DNA of 48,677 bases from Fidelibacterota bacterium (GCA_028338895.1 JAOLAV010000005.1:1-48677), one strand, 5' to 3'. Positions 25,172-33,726 are shown, counted from the first letter of the stretch. Numbers and translations are program-made. The notes: a model not told the origin generated them from the letters alone.

Positions 25172-26968
25172 ATGCCAAACAATAAAAAAGTCAGTATTGG
25201 ATGTGCTTCCGGGTTTTGGGGTGATACTTCAACGGCAGCAAAGCAACTTGTTGATGACAATAACATTGATTATTTAGTATTCGATTTCTTAGCTGAAGTA
25301 ACGATGTCAATCTTGGCGGGAGCTAAAACAAAAAATCCAGACCTAGGATATGCCACTGATTTTGTGACCCAACTTTCACCACTATTAAAAGATATAAATA
25401 AAAATAAAATTAAAGTGATATCCAACGGAGGAGGTATCAACCCTGAGTCCTGCAGATCAGCATTGATAAAAGAGGCTGAAAAAAGTGGACTCAAATTAAA
25501 AATTGCGGTTGTATATGGTGATAACTTACTTGATGACTTAGTCAATTTAAAAAAATCAAATTTAAAAGAAATCGATAGCAATGCTTCTCTTCCTGAAAAA
25601 GTATTAAGTATAAACTCTTATCTTGGCGCGGCTGGAATTGTCTCTGCGCTAGAAGAAGGTGCAGACATTGTAATCACAGGCCGCTGTGTGGATAGTGCAA
25701 TGGTTTTAGGACCTTTAATGTATGAGTTTAATTGGAAATATAATGACTACAACCTTTTAGCAAGTGGAAGCCTCGCTGGACATATTATTGAATGCGGAGC
25801 ACAGTGTACTGGTGGTAACTATACTGATTGGGAAGATATTACAGGATTTGATAATATGGGTTTCCCGATAGTCGAGGTAGAGTCGAATGGTGATTTCACC
25901 GTAACTAAACCAGCTGGGACCGGAGGTTTGGTTAGTTTTGGCACTGTTGGGGAGCAGCTTTTATATGAAATTGGGAACCCCTCTCACTACATTCTCCCAG
26001 ATGTAATATGTGATTTTTCTCAAGTCACAATAAAGGACCTCGGTAATAATTTAGTTCAACTAAAGAATGCAAAAGGACTCCCCCCTACTAACACATACAA
26101 AGTTTCAGCAACCTATATGAATGGATATAATGTGATCGGGAAACTTGTAATTGGAGGTATGAAAGCAAAAAAGAAAGGTGAAATAATAGCAAATGCAATA
26201 ATTAAAAAATCCCTCCGGATTCTTCGCGAGAATAATTTTGCCCCATTTAGCGAAAGTAAGTTTGATCTTATCGGAACAAATTCTATTTATGGATCAAAGG
26301 GAATAAATCCGGATTCAAAAGAAATTGTTCTACGAATAATGGCAAAGCACGAGAAAAAAGAAGCACTTATTTTATTCTCAAAAGAAATTGCACAGGCTGT
26401 TACAGGAATGGCTGCGGGCGTTATGAATTATATGGGCGGGCGCCCAAGAGTATCACGTTCTATTCACTTATTTTCATTTTTACTCAACAAAAATAAAGTT
26501 AGAGTTGGTGTAGACTTTAATGACAAAAAAAAGCTTATATCAATTCACTCAATAAAGGGCCTTCAAGCACCAATAAATAAAAGTAGAGTAATACCTGGTC
26601 TACAAGAACTAACCCTTGATAAGACCGTACCATTGATCCAATTAGCTTATGCTCGAAGTGGAGACAAAGGAAATCATGCGAACATCGGTATTATCGCTAG
26701 ACGCTCCGAATATCTGCCATTTATTCAAAATGCTTTAACAGAAAAAATGGTTGCTCTTTATTTTGAACATGTTTTAAATGGAAAAGTTAAATCATGGGAT
26801 GTTCCTGGAATCTCTGGTTTAAACTTTTTATTGAAAAATTCTTTAGGGGGTGGCGGAATGTCTAGTCTAAATATTGATCCCCAAGGTAAATCTTATGCTC
26901 AGCAAATTCTAGAATATGAGATTCCAGTTACATCATCTATCGCAGATAAATCAAAGTTAGGATTATAA
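25172..26968 (+). CDS. atuA: Acyclic terpene utilisation AtuA family protein
   Basis: 598 residues. The N-terminal AtuA domain (DUF1446, about 1-450) starts 'KVSIGCASGFWGDT' and has 'ISNGGGINPESCR', 'GRCVDSAMVLGPLMYEF' and 'TGRCVD'-type glycine-rich motifs. The C-terminal AtuA-like ferredoxin-fold domain (about 485-590) has 'LAYARSGDKGNHANIGI' and 'LGGGGMSSLNIDPQGKS'. AtuA is genetically required for citronellol/geraniol breakdown in Pseudomonas and occurs near biotin-dependent acyl-CoA carboxylases and hydratases, but its biochemical reaction is not established. Here it sits between an NPD enzyme and an enoyl-CoA hydratase with 3-5 bp gaps. No carboxylase is in the window. Confidence 0.88.
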   Translation: MPNNKKVSIGCASGFWGDTSTAAKQLVDDNNIDYLVFDFLAEVTMSILAGAKTKNPDLGYATDFVTQLSPLLKDINKNKIKVISNGGGINPESCRSALIKEAEKSGLKLKIAVVYGDNLLDDLVNLKKSNLKEIDSNASLPEKVLSINSYLGAAGIVSALEEGADIVITGRCVDSAMVLGPLMYEFNWKYNDYNLLASGSLAGHIIECGAQCTGGNYTDWEDITGFDNMGFPIVEVESNGDFTVTKPAGTGGLVSFGTVGEQLLYEIGNPSHYILPDVICDFSQVTIKDLGNNLVQLKNAKGLPPTNTYKVSATYMNGYNVIGKLVIGGMKAKKKGEIIANAIIKKSLRILRENNFAPFSESKFDLIGTNSIYGSKGINPDSKEIVLRIMAKHEKKEALILFSKEIAQAVTGMAAGVMNYMGGRPRVSRSIHLFSFLLNKNKVRVGVDFNDKKKLISIHSIKGLQAPINKSRVIPGLQELTLDKTVPLIQLAYARSGDKGNHANIGIIARRSEYLPFIQNALTEKMVALYFEHVLNGKVKSWDVPGISGLNFLLKNSLGGGGMSSLNIDPQGKSYAQQILEYEIPVTSSIADKSKLGL

Positions 26969-26971
26969 AAT

Positions 26972-27775
26972 ATGAGCAATATGACATTACCTAAGACTCA
27001 GAACTGTATTCTAGAATTAAAAAATAGCTGGCTAACTATTTGGCTCAACAGACCTGAAAAACGCAATGCCCTTTCGGAAGATCTAATAGAAGAAATAAAA
27101 CGCACTTTAAAGTCCATAAAGGATAATAGGTCTATTCGAGGAATTATTTTTAGAGGAAAAGGAGGTGTTTTTTGTGCTGGAGCAGACTTAAATGATCTAA
27201 AAAAAATTGCTAATTCAGGAAATGAATCTCGGGATTTAGCTTTAAAAATGAGTAAAAAAGTGGGTGAACTTTTTGAATTAATTATTAAAACTCCACAAAT
27301 AACAGTCTCCGTGGTGGAAGGAGCTGCAATGGCTGGAGCTTTTGGAATTGCATGTACAACAGATTTTCTTATCAGTATGTCTAATGCTAAATATGCACTC
27401 ACAGAGACTAAAATAGGCCTCACCCCTGCTCAAATAGCTCCATATGTTTTAAATCGATTTGGTTTTAGACAAGGTCGAAAACTTTTATTAATGGGAACAG
27501 TCTTCGATGGTGATAAAGGATATCAAATGGGGATGGTTGATTATCTTGCTGAAAATGATGAAGAATTAAATAAGCACATAATGACTATTAAGGAAAATGT
27601 TGAAAAATGCTCTCCAAATGCTATTGCAATAACAAAAGAAGTCCTTTTCTCAAATTATAATATTAATGTAACTAAAGCAGCAGAATACTTTTCAGACTGT
27701 GTAATACATGAAGAGGGGCGCGAAGGTTTTTCCTCTTTTTTTGAAAAAAGAAAGCCCGGCTGGATGAATGATTAG
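26972..27775 (+). CDS. Enoyl-CoA hydratase/isomerase (AtuE/methylglutaconyl-CoA hydratase-like)
   Basis: A crotonase-fold enzyme of 267 residues. 'LNRPEKRNALSEDLIEEI', the oxyanion-hole segment 'GKGGVFCAGADLNDL' and 'VVEGAAMAGAFGIACTTDF' are standard. The first catalytic Glu position of enoyl-CoA hydratase ('GGG-x-E' type) is replaced by Gly-Ala-Phe-Gly, while 'ETKIGLTPAQIAPYVL' keeps the second Glu region. This pattern is seen in methylglutaconyl-type hydratases and other crotonases that do not use two glutamates. Coupling to atuA (3 bp) suggests an AtuE-like or leucine-pathway role; the exact substrate is unresolved. Confidence 0.85.
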   Translation: MSNMTLPKTQNCILELKNSWLTIWLNRPEKRNALSEDLIEEIKRTLKSIKDNRSIRGIIFRGKGGVFCAGADLNDLKKIANSGNESRDLALKMSKKVGELFELIIKTPQITVSVVEGAAMAGAFGIACTTDFLISMSNAKYALTETKIGLTPAQIAPYVLNRFGFRQGRKLLLMGTVFDGDKGYQMGMVDYLAENDEELNKHIMTIKENVEKCSPNAIAITKEVLFSNYNINVTKAAEYFSDCVIHEEGREGFSSFFEKRKPGWMND

Positions 27776-27804
27776 CAAATTTAAGATTTACTAGAGAAAA
27801 ATAA

Positions 27805-28794
27805 ATGAGTAAATATTTTAAAGCATTAACCACATCATTAAATAATAATGGAAAATATATAAATAGAATTACCAAAAGAGCGATTGGTGATCTACCCAAT
27901 TATGAGCTATTGGTAAAGGTCAAATACTCATCGTTAAACTATAAAGATGCTTTGTCAGCGACTGGTATAAAAGGGGTTACACGCGATTACCCACACACTC
28001 CAGGTATTGATGCTGCTGGTGTTGTCGAAGAGTCTTCCAATACGTCTTTCCCCGTTGGTACAGCTGTTATTATTACGGGGTATGATCTTGGTATGAATAC
28101 TTCAGGTGGGTTTGGACAGTATATTAGAGTACCTAGTAAGTGGGCTGTTAAATGCCCAGCATCCCTATCTACGAAAGAGGCTATGATGATTGGGACAGCT
28201 GGTTTAACAGCTGGTTTATCAATATCTGCTATCGCTGAAAAATTAAAACTAATGAATCTCAGTGTTATCGTTACTGGTGCAACTGGAGGTGTTGGAAGCA
28301 TTGCGGTCAGAGTATTATCCTCATTGGGTGCTAAAGTCACTGCAGTTACAGGTAAAAAAGAAGGAACAAGTTTTTTAAAAACATTGGGAGCAGAAAAAGT
28401 TATTTTACGAGATGATTTTTTAAATTCTACTAAGTTTCCTTTAAATAAAGCTCTTTATAGTGCAGCCGTTGATGTTGCTGGTGGAAATATTTTATCAGCT
28501 GTTTTAGCAAGCATGAAATATAATAGTATTATTGCTGTATGTGGAAATGTAGCAGGAGCAAAATTTGAAACGAGCGTATTTCCTTTTATACTTAGAAGCA
28601 ATTCATTAGTTGGTATAGATTCAGCAGAAGCATCCATTAAAACAAAAAAAAATATCTGGAATAATTTTGCAAATGCTTGGAGAATTAAAAACATAAAATC
28701 AATGTGTAAAGAAGTGGATTTAGATGATTTATTACCTGAAATTCATAAAATAATTGCTGGAAAACAAACTGGCAGAGTTCTAATAAAATTATAA
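27805..28794 (+). CDS. acuI: YhdH/AcuI-family acryloyl-CoA reductase (MDR superfamily)
   Basis: A 329-residue zinc-independent medium-chain dehydrogenase/reductase. The family signature is clear: 'VKVKYSSLNYKDALSATG' , 'YPHTPGIDAAGVVEES', 'ITGYDLGMNTSGGFGQYIRV', and the NADPH site 'VTGATGGVGSIAVRVLSSLGAKVTAVTGK' (residues about 152-180). AcuI reduces acryloyl-CoA to propionyl-CoA, which detoxifies acrylate from DMSP or 3-hydroxypropionate metabolism in marine bacteria. With the methylmalonyl-CoA mutase at 31647 this would feed propionyl-CoA into central metabolism. The family also holds uncharacterised quinone reductase-like members, so the substrate is probable rather than certain. Confidence 0.8.
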   Translation: MSKYFKALTTSLNNNGKYINRITKRAIGDLPNYELLVKVKYSSLNYKDALSATGIKGVTRDYPHTPGIDAAGVVEESSNTSFPVGTAVIITGYDLGMNTSGGFGQYIRVPSKWAVKCPASLSTKEAMMIGTAGLTAGLSISAIAEKLKLMNLSVIVTGATGGVGSIAVRVLSSLGAKVTAVTGKKEGTSFLKTLGAEKVILRDDFLNSTKFPLNKALYSAAVDVAGGNILSAVLASMKYNSIIAVCGNVAGAKFETSVFPFILRSNSLVGIDSAEASIKTKKNIWNNFANAWRIKNIKSMCKEVDLDDLLPEIHKIIAGKQTGRVLIKL

Positions 28795-28806
28795 AAAGAC
28801 GAATGA

Positions 28807-29409
28807 ATGATTGAGAAAATTAAATACGTTGACCAATCAATTCTTTTATGGGTTCATAATAACCTGTCTAATCCCATTTTAGATAAAGTAATACCATTTC
28901 TAACCGAAGAAGATAATTGGATTTTCCCGATACTATTTCTGATTCTATTTTTAAGTACTATTGGAAAAAAGAAAGGTCGAATTTCTCTTATTTTAATATT
29001 AATAACCCTCGGATTAGCCGATTTTTTTTGTGCTCAATATATAAAACCTTTTATTGAAAGAGTAAGACCTTCACATTTAAATCTAGATGGTCTTCATTTA
29101 CTCGTTCATAAAGGTGGTAAGTGGAGTATGCCTTCAAATCACGCAGCAAATATGTATGGCTTAGCTGTTATTCTCTCTTATTTTTACAATAGATATAAAA
29201 GAACTCTATTTAGTCTTGCCTTTATCATTGCATTTTCAAGAGTATATGTTGGAGTACATTATCCAGGTGATGTAATTGTAGGAGGACTTATTGGATACAC
29301 TCTTGGTTGGATAGTATTAACGGGATGGGCGAAGTTAAAGATAAGAGAACTGAAAAAAGGAAGGACATGGGTTTGGTATGGAACTACCTCACCAATATTT
29401 AAATTTTAA
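28807..29409 (+). CDS. PAP2-family membrane phosphatase
   Basis: 200 residues with several membrane helices. The three phosphatase motifs are complete: 'KPFIERVRP' (K-x6-R-P), 'PSNH' and 'SRVYVGVHYPGD' (S-R-x5-H-x3-D). Bacterial members dephosphorylate undecaprenyl pyrophosphate, phosphatidylglycerol phosphate or phosphatidic acid at the membrane. It follows acuI by 12 bp but is functionally unrelated to the acyl-CoA genes. Its stop overlaps the convergent DUF3467 stop by four bases (29406-29409). Confidence 0.88.
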   Translation: MIEKIKYVDQSILLWVHNNLSNPILDKVIPFLTEEDNWIFPILFLILFLSTIGKKKGRISLILILITLGLADFFCAQYIKPFIERVRPSHLNLDGLHLLVHKGGKWSMPSNHAANMYGLAVILSYFYNRYKRTLFSLAFIIAFSRVYVGVHYPGDVIVGGLIGYTLGWIVLTGWAKLKIRELKKGRTWVWYGTTSPIFKF

Positions 29410-29732
29410 TTAGGAAGACCATCCTCTGGTGGTTTCACATTAAATGGAGAAAAACCTTCATTTCGCTTTGGCATAATTATCTCACCATGCTTTGATTCAA
29501 ATTTTTTAATATTGTCATTAAGTGCACCTAAAAAAGCTTTCACATGCTGCGGAGCCATTATGATTCTTGAATGTACTTTTGCTTTGGGTAAGCCTGGAAG
29601 AATACGAGTAAAATCCATAACAAATTCAGCGGGCGAGTGTGTTACCACAACAAAGTTTGCATATTCTCCGGAACTTATTTTTTCATCAAGTTCAATATTA
29701 ATTTGTTGAATATTTTTTTTATCTTTTTCCAT
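29406..29732 (-). CDS. DUF3467 family protein
   Basis: 108 residues. 'INIELDEKISSGEYANFVVV' , 'HSPAEFVMDFTRILPGLPKAKV' (residues about 32-53) and 'SRIIMAPQHVKAFLGALNDNI' (about 55-75) match DUF3467, a small conserved family common in Bacteroidetes and relatives and of unknown function. It follows the zinc-ribbon gene by 8 bp and is read with it. No catalytic motif is evident; the conserved pattern suggests a compact binding protein. Confidence 0.85.
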   Translation of the reverse strand: MEKDKKNIQQINIELDEKISSGEYANFVVVTHSPAEFVMDFTRILPGLPKAKVHSRIIMAPQHVKAFLGALNDNIKKFESKHGEIIMPKRNEGFSPFNVKPPEDGLPN

Positions 29733-29740
29733 TTATTGGC

Positions 29741-30139
29741 CTATGAGCTTTTACTTGAAGTACCACGTTCGTTAAATTCTTCCCAATCATCATTTATTCC
29801 ATCAAATTGAGTGTAGTCTTTGATACCCTCATGCTCCTCAATATTTTTAGGATGCAGTTCATTTTCATAAATATTGAAAAGATCTTTTTTCTTTTCATAT
29901 TCACTAGGGTCACCTTCTTCGGTGGTTGTCTGATCAAGATCCTCGACATCATCACTGTAAACTTCTGGATCAAAGAAGTCTAGATTCTCGACGATACCAT
30001 TCGCCATCAGAAATTCAAGAAAATCTAAAAATTTTCTATTTTTTAGATCCACTGAACAACTAGGACATTTCAATGAGTCTTTTAAATCAATCTCATCAAT
30101 TGTGTTTTCACATACGGGGCAGATTAAACCTTCAAGCAT
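29741..30139 (-). CDS. Zinc-ribbon hypothetical protein with acidic tail
   Basis: 132 residues. The N-terminal 30 residues form a zinc ribbon: 'ICPVCENTIDEIDLKDSLKC' followed by 'PSCSVDLKNRKF' (two C-x2-C pairs). The rest is strongly acidic and low-complexity ('EVYSDDVEDLDQTTTEEGD', ending 'NERGTSSKSS'). I recognise no family. Its position directly upstream of DUF3467 suggests the two act together. A good sigma-70-like promoter precedes it at 30167-30195. Confidence 0.7.
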   Translation of the reverse strand: MLEGLICPVCENTIDEIDLKDSLKCPSCSVDLKNRKFLDFLEFLMANGIVENLDFFDPEVYSDDVEDLDQTTTEEGDPSEYEKKKDLFNIYENELHPKNIEEHEGIKDYTQFDGINDDWEEFNERGTSSKSS

Positions 30140-30166
30140 ATTTTTTTCTCTCTAAAACCGGCGGAT

Positions 30167-30195
30167 AATATAGTCTCGAGTATTACCGTTGGCAA
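30167..30195 (-). promoter_or_regulatory. Sigma-70-type promoter of the zinc-ribbon/DUF3467 pair, with overlapping palindrome
   Basis: On the minus strand, TTGCCA (30190-30195) and TATATT (30167-30172) are separated by exactly 17 bp; each hexamer differs from consensus at one base. The -10 lies about 28 bp before the zinc-ribbon start. An interrupted palindrome, AGTATT (30179-30184) and AATACT (30194-30199), with inner CC/GG, overlaps the -35, so a repressor site is possible. Confidence 0.55.
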
Positions 30196-30258
30196 TACTT
30201 TTAGAATCTATTTAAATATATATTTTTTTTACTTTTCATTTATAGTAAAGCTTTCGTC

Positions 30259-30810
30259 TTAGATATCTTGATTTATATTTAATAATGTTTCAATCAATTT
30301 ATATTTTTTTTCTAAAAGACCATTCTCTTCTGGCTGCACAACTAATGTATATAGATTATCTGCTAAAGGAGATTGAAAACCAACTTTTATAGGAATATTA
30401 ATTTTTAGACAGACTAATGAGATTACTCTATCATAATTTTGATTGAGATCAACCAAAGCATCATATTCTTTTTTATTAATTTGATTAATTATTGATGTTG
30501 TTTTTAATATACCTAACCAACTTAAATCATCATCATTGTAAATAATACAATCGGCTAAAATTTCATTAGAGTAAAATGTTAAAGCTTTTTCATGGACAAA
30601 ATAGTTTCGTTTGAGAGAGTCCTCTTTTTTGCGTTTTTTAATAAAATGGGATGCAATTTGCGCATCACTTTTTTTAACGGGTAAGAGAAATAGAATGTTG
30701 GATACACCTCTGCCTGTTTTGTGTATTTTAAATAATTCACCATCTTCTAATCTGTATCTAAAATTTAAATACCACCAAAATAGGAATCTAATTCGCCAAG
30801 GAATATTCAC
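30259..30810 (-). CDS. DUF6913-like protein (distant GT9-like fold)
   Basis: 183 residues with a basic, aromatic N-terminus ('IPWRIRFLFWWYLNFRYRL') that may touch the membrane. 'LLPVKKSDAQIASHFI', 'DDLSWLGILKT', 'KKEYDALVDLNQNYDRVISL' and 'IPIKVGFQSPLADN' resemble DUF6913 of Bacteroidetes, and the last two stretches recall the N-terminal half of family 9 glycosyltransferases. It is too short to be a full GT-B enzyme and no nucleotide-sugar site is visible, so catalysis is doubtful. It is divergent from the DjlA-like gene across a 102 bp gap. Confidence 0.55.
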   Translation of the reverse strand: MNIPWRIRFLFWWYLNFRYRLEDGELFKIHKTGRGVSNILFLLPVKKSDAQIASHFIKKRKKEDSLKRNYFVHEKALTFYSNEILADCIIYNDDDLSWLGILKTTSIINQINKKEYDALVDLNQNYDRVISLVCLKINIPIKVGFQSPLADNLYTLVVQPEENGLLEKKYKLIETLLNINQDI

Positions 30811-30861
30811 ATCAAAATATAAGGGATTCTAAAATAGATCAAAACCGGTTCGAGATACTCC

Positions 30862-30881
30862 CATTAATAAAATTATTAATG
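30862..30881. repeat. Palindrome in the divergent intergenic region
   Basis: CATTAATAA (30862-30870) and TTATTAATG (30873-30881) are perfect 9-bp arms around AA. It lies between the divergent starts at 30810 and 30913, where an operator would be expected. Being entirely AT-rich apart from the ends, it could be chance. Confidence 0.4.
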
Positions 30882-30912
30882 TAATTTTATAGCAACAAAG
30901 AGAAAAATATTA

Positions 30913-31647
30913 ATGTCATTGAATAAAAAATTATTATGGGGTGGTTTAGGCTGGGCTTTTGGTGGCCCGATTGGTGCTATTTTTGGCTACGCGATTGCAT
31001 CTATGGGCGATAATAACAAAGGGCAATGGAGTAGCTCAAATCGTTTTCCAAATAATCAAAACTCAACAAAGCCTGCAGACTTCATAGTCTCAATTCTAGT
31101 CTTATTTGCAAAAGTAATGAAAGCTGATGGTCAATTATTAAAATCTGAATTAGACTATGTTAAACAATTTTTAAAACAGCAGTTTGGAGTACAACAAGCA
31201 CGTGAGTTGATGCTTGTATTGAAAGATATTTTAGATCAAGATTACCCGCTTAAAGATGTTTGTCGACAAATTCAACGTTCTATGGATCATCCAAGCAGAC
31301 TTCAATTAATACATGTATTATTTGGTCTTTCCGCGGCTGATGGGCACATTCATCCAGATGAGGTAAAAATAATTATTACTATATCTAATTATTTAAACAT
31401 AAACCAAAATGATTTTGAATCTATCAAAGCAATGTTTTCAAGTGATAAAGAAGCTCCGTACAAAATTTTAGAGATCAATTCAGATTCAACTAATGAAGAA
31501 TTAAAAAAAGCCTTTAGAAAAATGGCAAATAAATATCACCCAGATAAAGTTGCTCACTTAGGTGTAGAGATGCAAAGACTAGCTGAAGAAAAGTTTAAAT
31601 CGGTTAATGATGCATATCAAAAGATTAAACAAGAACGAGGACTCTAG
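30913..31647 (+). CDS. DjlA-like co-chaperone (TerB-like domain plus J domain)
   Basis: 244 residues. The N-terminus 'WGGLGWAFGGPIGAIFGYAIA' is Gly-rich and hydrophobic (about residues 9-29), like the dimerising membrane segment of DjlA. A TerB/DjlA-like helical domain follows (about 55-165; 'KVMKADGQLLKSELDYV', 'LSAADGHIHPDEV'). A C-terminal J domain (about 178-243) contains the essential His-Pro-Asp in 'NKYHPDKVAHLG'. DjlA recruits DnaK at the inner membrane. The stop overlaps the GTG start of the mutase gene by one base, an odd pairing that hints DnaK help for mutase assembly or simply operon packing. Confidence 0.85.
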   Translation: MSLNKKLLWGGLGWAFGGPIGAIFGYAIASMGDNNKGQWSSSNRFPNNQNSTKPADFIVSILVLFAKVMKADGQLLKSELDYVKQFLKQQFGVQQARELMLVLKDILDQDYPLKDVCRQIQRSMDHPSRLQLIHVLFGLSAADGHIHPDEVKIIITISNYLNINQNDFESIKAMFSSDKEAPYKILEINSDSTNEELKKAFRKMANKYHPDKVAHLGVEMQRLAEEKFKSVNDAYQKIKQERGL

Positions 31648-33131
31648 TGGTAAAAGAAGAACCTGGTAAATATCCATATACTCGCGGTATCTATGAGAAC
31701 ATGTATAAGGATAGATTATGGACAATGCGTCAATATGCGGGTTTTACTACAGCAAAAGAGTCAAATGAACGATTTAAGTTTTTAATAAAAAACGGAGTTA
31801 AAGGACTCTCTGTCGCTTTTGATCTTCCGACTCAAATTGGATACGACTCCGACCATATTATGGCTGAAGGAGAAGTAGGAAAAGTCGGTGTCCCAATTTC
31901 CTGTTTAAATAATATGGAAAACTTATTCAAGGGTATACCTCTTGATAAGGTTTCTACTTCAATGACAATAAATGCTACAGCACCAATACTACTAGCCTTA
32001 CATATTGCATTAGCGGAAAAAAACGGTATAAAGATAAAGGACCTCCAAGGTACTATTCAAAATGATATTTTAAAAGAATATGTCGCCAGAGGAACGTACA
32101 TATATCCTCCTCGCCCCTCACTCCGACTGGTCACCGATGTTTTTGAATTTTGTTCTAGTCACCTACCTAATTGGAATACTATTTCAGTTTCAGGCTATCA
32201 CATAAGAGAAGCAGGAAGCACGGCTTCTCAAGAATTAGGTTTTACGTTCGCTAATGCAATCACATATGTACAATCGGCTATAGATAAGGGCTTAGACCCA
32301 AATATTTTTTGCCAAAGAATCTCATTTTTTTTGAATTCACATAATGGGTTTTTAGAAGAAATCTCAAAATTTCGTGCTGCTAGGCAAGTTTGGGCAAATA
32401 TCATGAAAAATCGTTTTGGTGTAACGGCCAAAAAAGCTCATATGTTTCGTTTTCATACTCAAACCGGTGGCTCTACTCTAACAGCTGCAGAAGTAGACAA
32501 CAATGTTGTAAGAACTACTTTGCAAGCACTCTCAGCTGTTTTAGGAGGGACTCAATCCTTGCATACAAATAGTAAAGACGAAGCTCTCTCCTTACCTTCC
32601 ATTGATGCTGCTAAATTAGCTCTTAGAACACAACAAGTTTTAGCATATGAAAGTGGAATATCAAATCATCCAGATCCTTTTGGAGGTAGTTACCTTATTG
32701 AAGATATGACTCGTAACTATGTGGAAGAAACGATGTCTATCATTGATGAAATTGATAATTTAGGTGGATCTATTTCAGCTATTGAGAGTGGTTATATGGA
32801 GAATCAAATATCAGCAAGTGCTTATGAGTATCAAAAAGATATTGAAAATAATAGTAAAATAATTTTAGGGTTAAATAAATTTAAAAATGAAAACGAGCTA
32901 GATCCTATATTGCATGAGATTGATCCTCTAAAAGTAGAAGAACAAATTTCATCTCTCAAAAAGATAAAGCGAAGTCGAAATAATATCCAAGTTGAACAAC
33001 AACTTCTAAAATTAAAAAAAATTGCTAAGAGTAAAATAAACGTAATGCCTTCTATAATTAAATGTGTTAAAAATGAATGTACATTAGGTGAAATTTCAGA
33101 TACACTCAGAAGTGTTTTTGGTGAATATTAA
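31647..33131 (+). CDS. Methylmalonyl-CoA mutase large subunit, catalytic domain only
   Basis: 494 residues of the B12-dependent acyl-CoA mutase TIM-barrel. 'YPYTRGIYENMYKDRLWTMR' , 'QYAGFTTAKESNERF', 'GLSVAFDLPTQIGYDSDH', 'SGYHIREAGSTASQE', 'FRFHTQTGGSTLTA' and 'AVLGGTQSLHTNSKDEAL' are typical of methylmalonyl-CoA mutase. Two things are missing. There is no C-terminal B12-binding domain, so it needs a separate small subunit encoded elsewhere. The N-terminal 50-70 residues usually preceding 'YPYTRG' are also absent; the GTG start at 31647 overlaps the previous stop. The mutase interconverts (R)-methylmalonyl- and succinyl-CoA. Isobutyryl- or ethylmalonyl-CoA mutase cannot be excluded. Confidence 0.85.
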   Translation: MVKEEPGKYPYTRGIYENMYKDRLWTMRQYAGFTTAKESNERFKFLIKNGVKGLSVAFDLPTQIGYDSDHIMAEGEVGKVGVPISCLNNMENLFKGIPLDKVSTSMTINATAPILLALHIALAEKNGIKIKDLQGTIQNDILKEYVARGTYIYPPRPSLRLVTDVFEFCSSHLPNWNTISVSGYHIREAGSTASQELGFTFANAITYVQSAIDKGLDPNIFCQRISFFLNSHNGFLEEISKFRAARQVWANIMKNRFGVTAKKAHMFRFHTQTGGSTLTAAEVDNNVVRTTLQALSAVLGGTQSLHTNSKDEALSLPSIDAAKLALRTQQVLAYESGISNHPDPFGGSYLIEDMTRNYVEETMSIIDEIDNLGGSISAIESGYMENQISASAYEYQKDIENNSKIILGLNKFKNENELDPILHEIDPLKVEEQISSLKKIKRSRNNIQVEQQLLKLKKIAKSKINVMPSIIKCVKNECTLGEISDTLRSVFGEY

Positions 33132-33147
33132 TTCCAGATAAAAAGAT

Positions 33148-33726
33148 TTGATTAACCTCGCATATCTGATATCACAATTCTTCCATCCGTTAATCGTTGA
33201 GATAACAACATTTACAATTCTTAACCTTACTTTTGCAGGTATTTTCGTAGACTATAAAATACTTTTTATTTCAATACTCCCTGGAATTTCAGTTCTTGCA
33301 ACAGCTATTTATTTGAAAAAGATAGGATCTCTATCTGATTATAATGGCATTATTAGGCAAGAGCGACTTTCTTTAATATCATTTGGTGTCATATATCATG
33401 GAATTGGTTTTTTACTTTTAAGATATTTAGATGCTGCACCCATTATACAAGGTCTCATGTTTTGTTATTCCTTAAATACAGGTTTTGTTTGGATCATAAC
33501 TACAAAATGGAAAATTTCAATTCATTTAATTGGTTTAGGAGGTCCTTTAGCTGCTCTATGGTTAAATGGAGCCCAATATCCAATTATCATGTTTACATTT
33601 ATATTTTTATTGTGTTATTCAAGGTTAATTTTAAAAGCCCATACGCCAATGCAAGTAATTATTGGTTCTCTTTTTTCAATAAGCTTTACTTATTTTCAAC
33701 TTAAATACTTATTTTTATATTTATGA
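33148..33726 (+). CDS. PAP2-like multi-pass membrane protein
   Basis: 192 residues, about six hydrophobic helices, start at TTG 33148. The C-terminal part 'WKISIHLIGLGGPLAALW' and 'YSRLILKAHTPMQVIIGSL' recalls the last two PAP2 motifs (S-R...H-x3), but the Asp and the K-x6-R-P motif are not clear, so it may be a catalytically weakened member. It lies 16 bp after the mutase and overlaps birA by four bases. Confidence 0.6.
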   Translation: MINLAYLISQFFHPLIVEITTFTILNLTFAGIFVDYKILFISILPGISVLATAIYLKKIGSLSDYNGIIRQERLSLISFGVIYHGIGFLLLRYLDAAPIIQGLMFCYSLNTGFVWIITTKWKISIHLIGLGGPLAALWLNGAQYPIIMFTFIFLLCYSRLILKAHTPMQVIIGSLFSISFTYFQLKYLFLYL

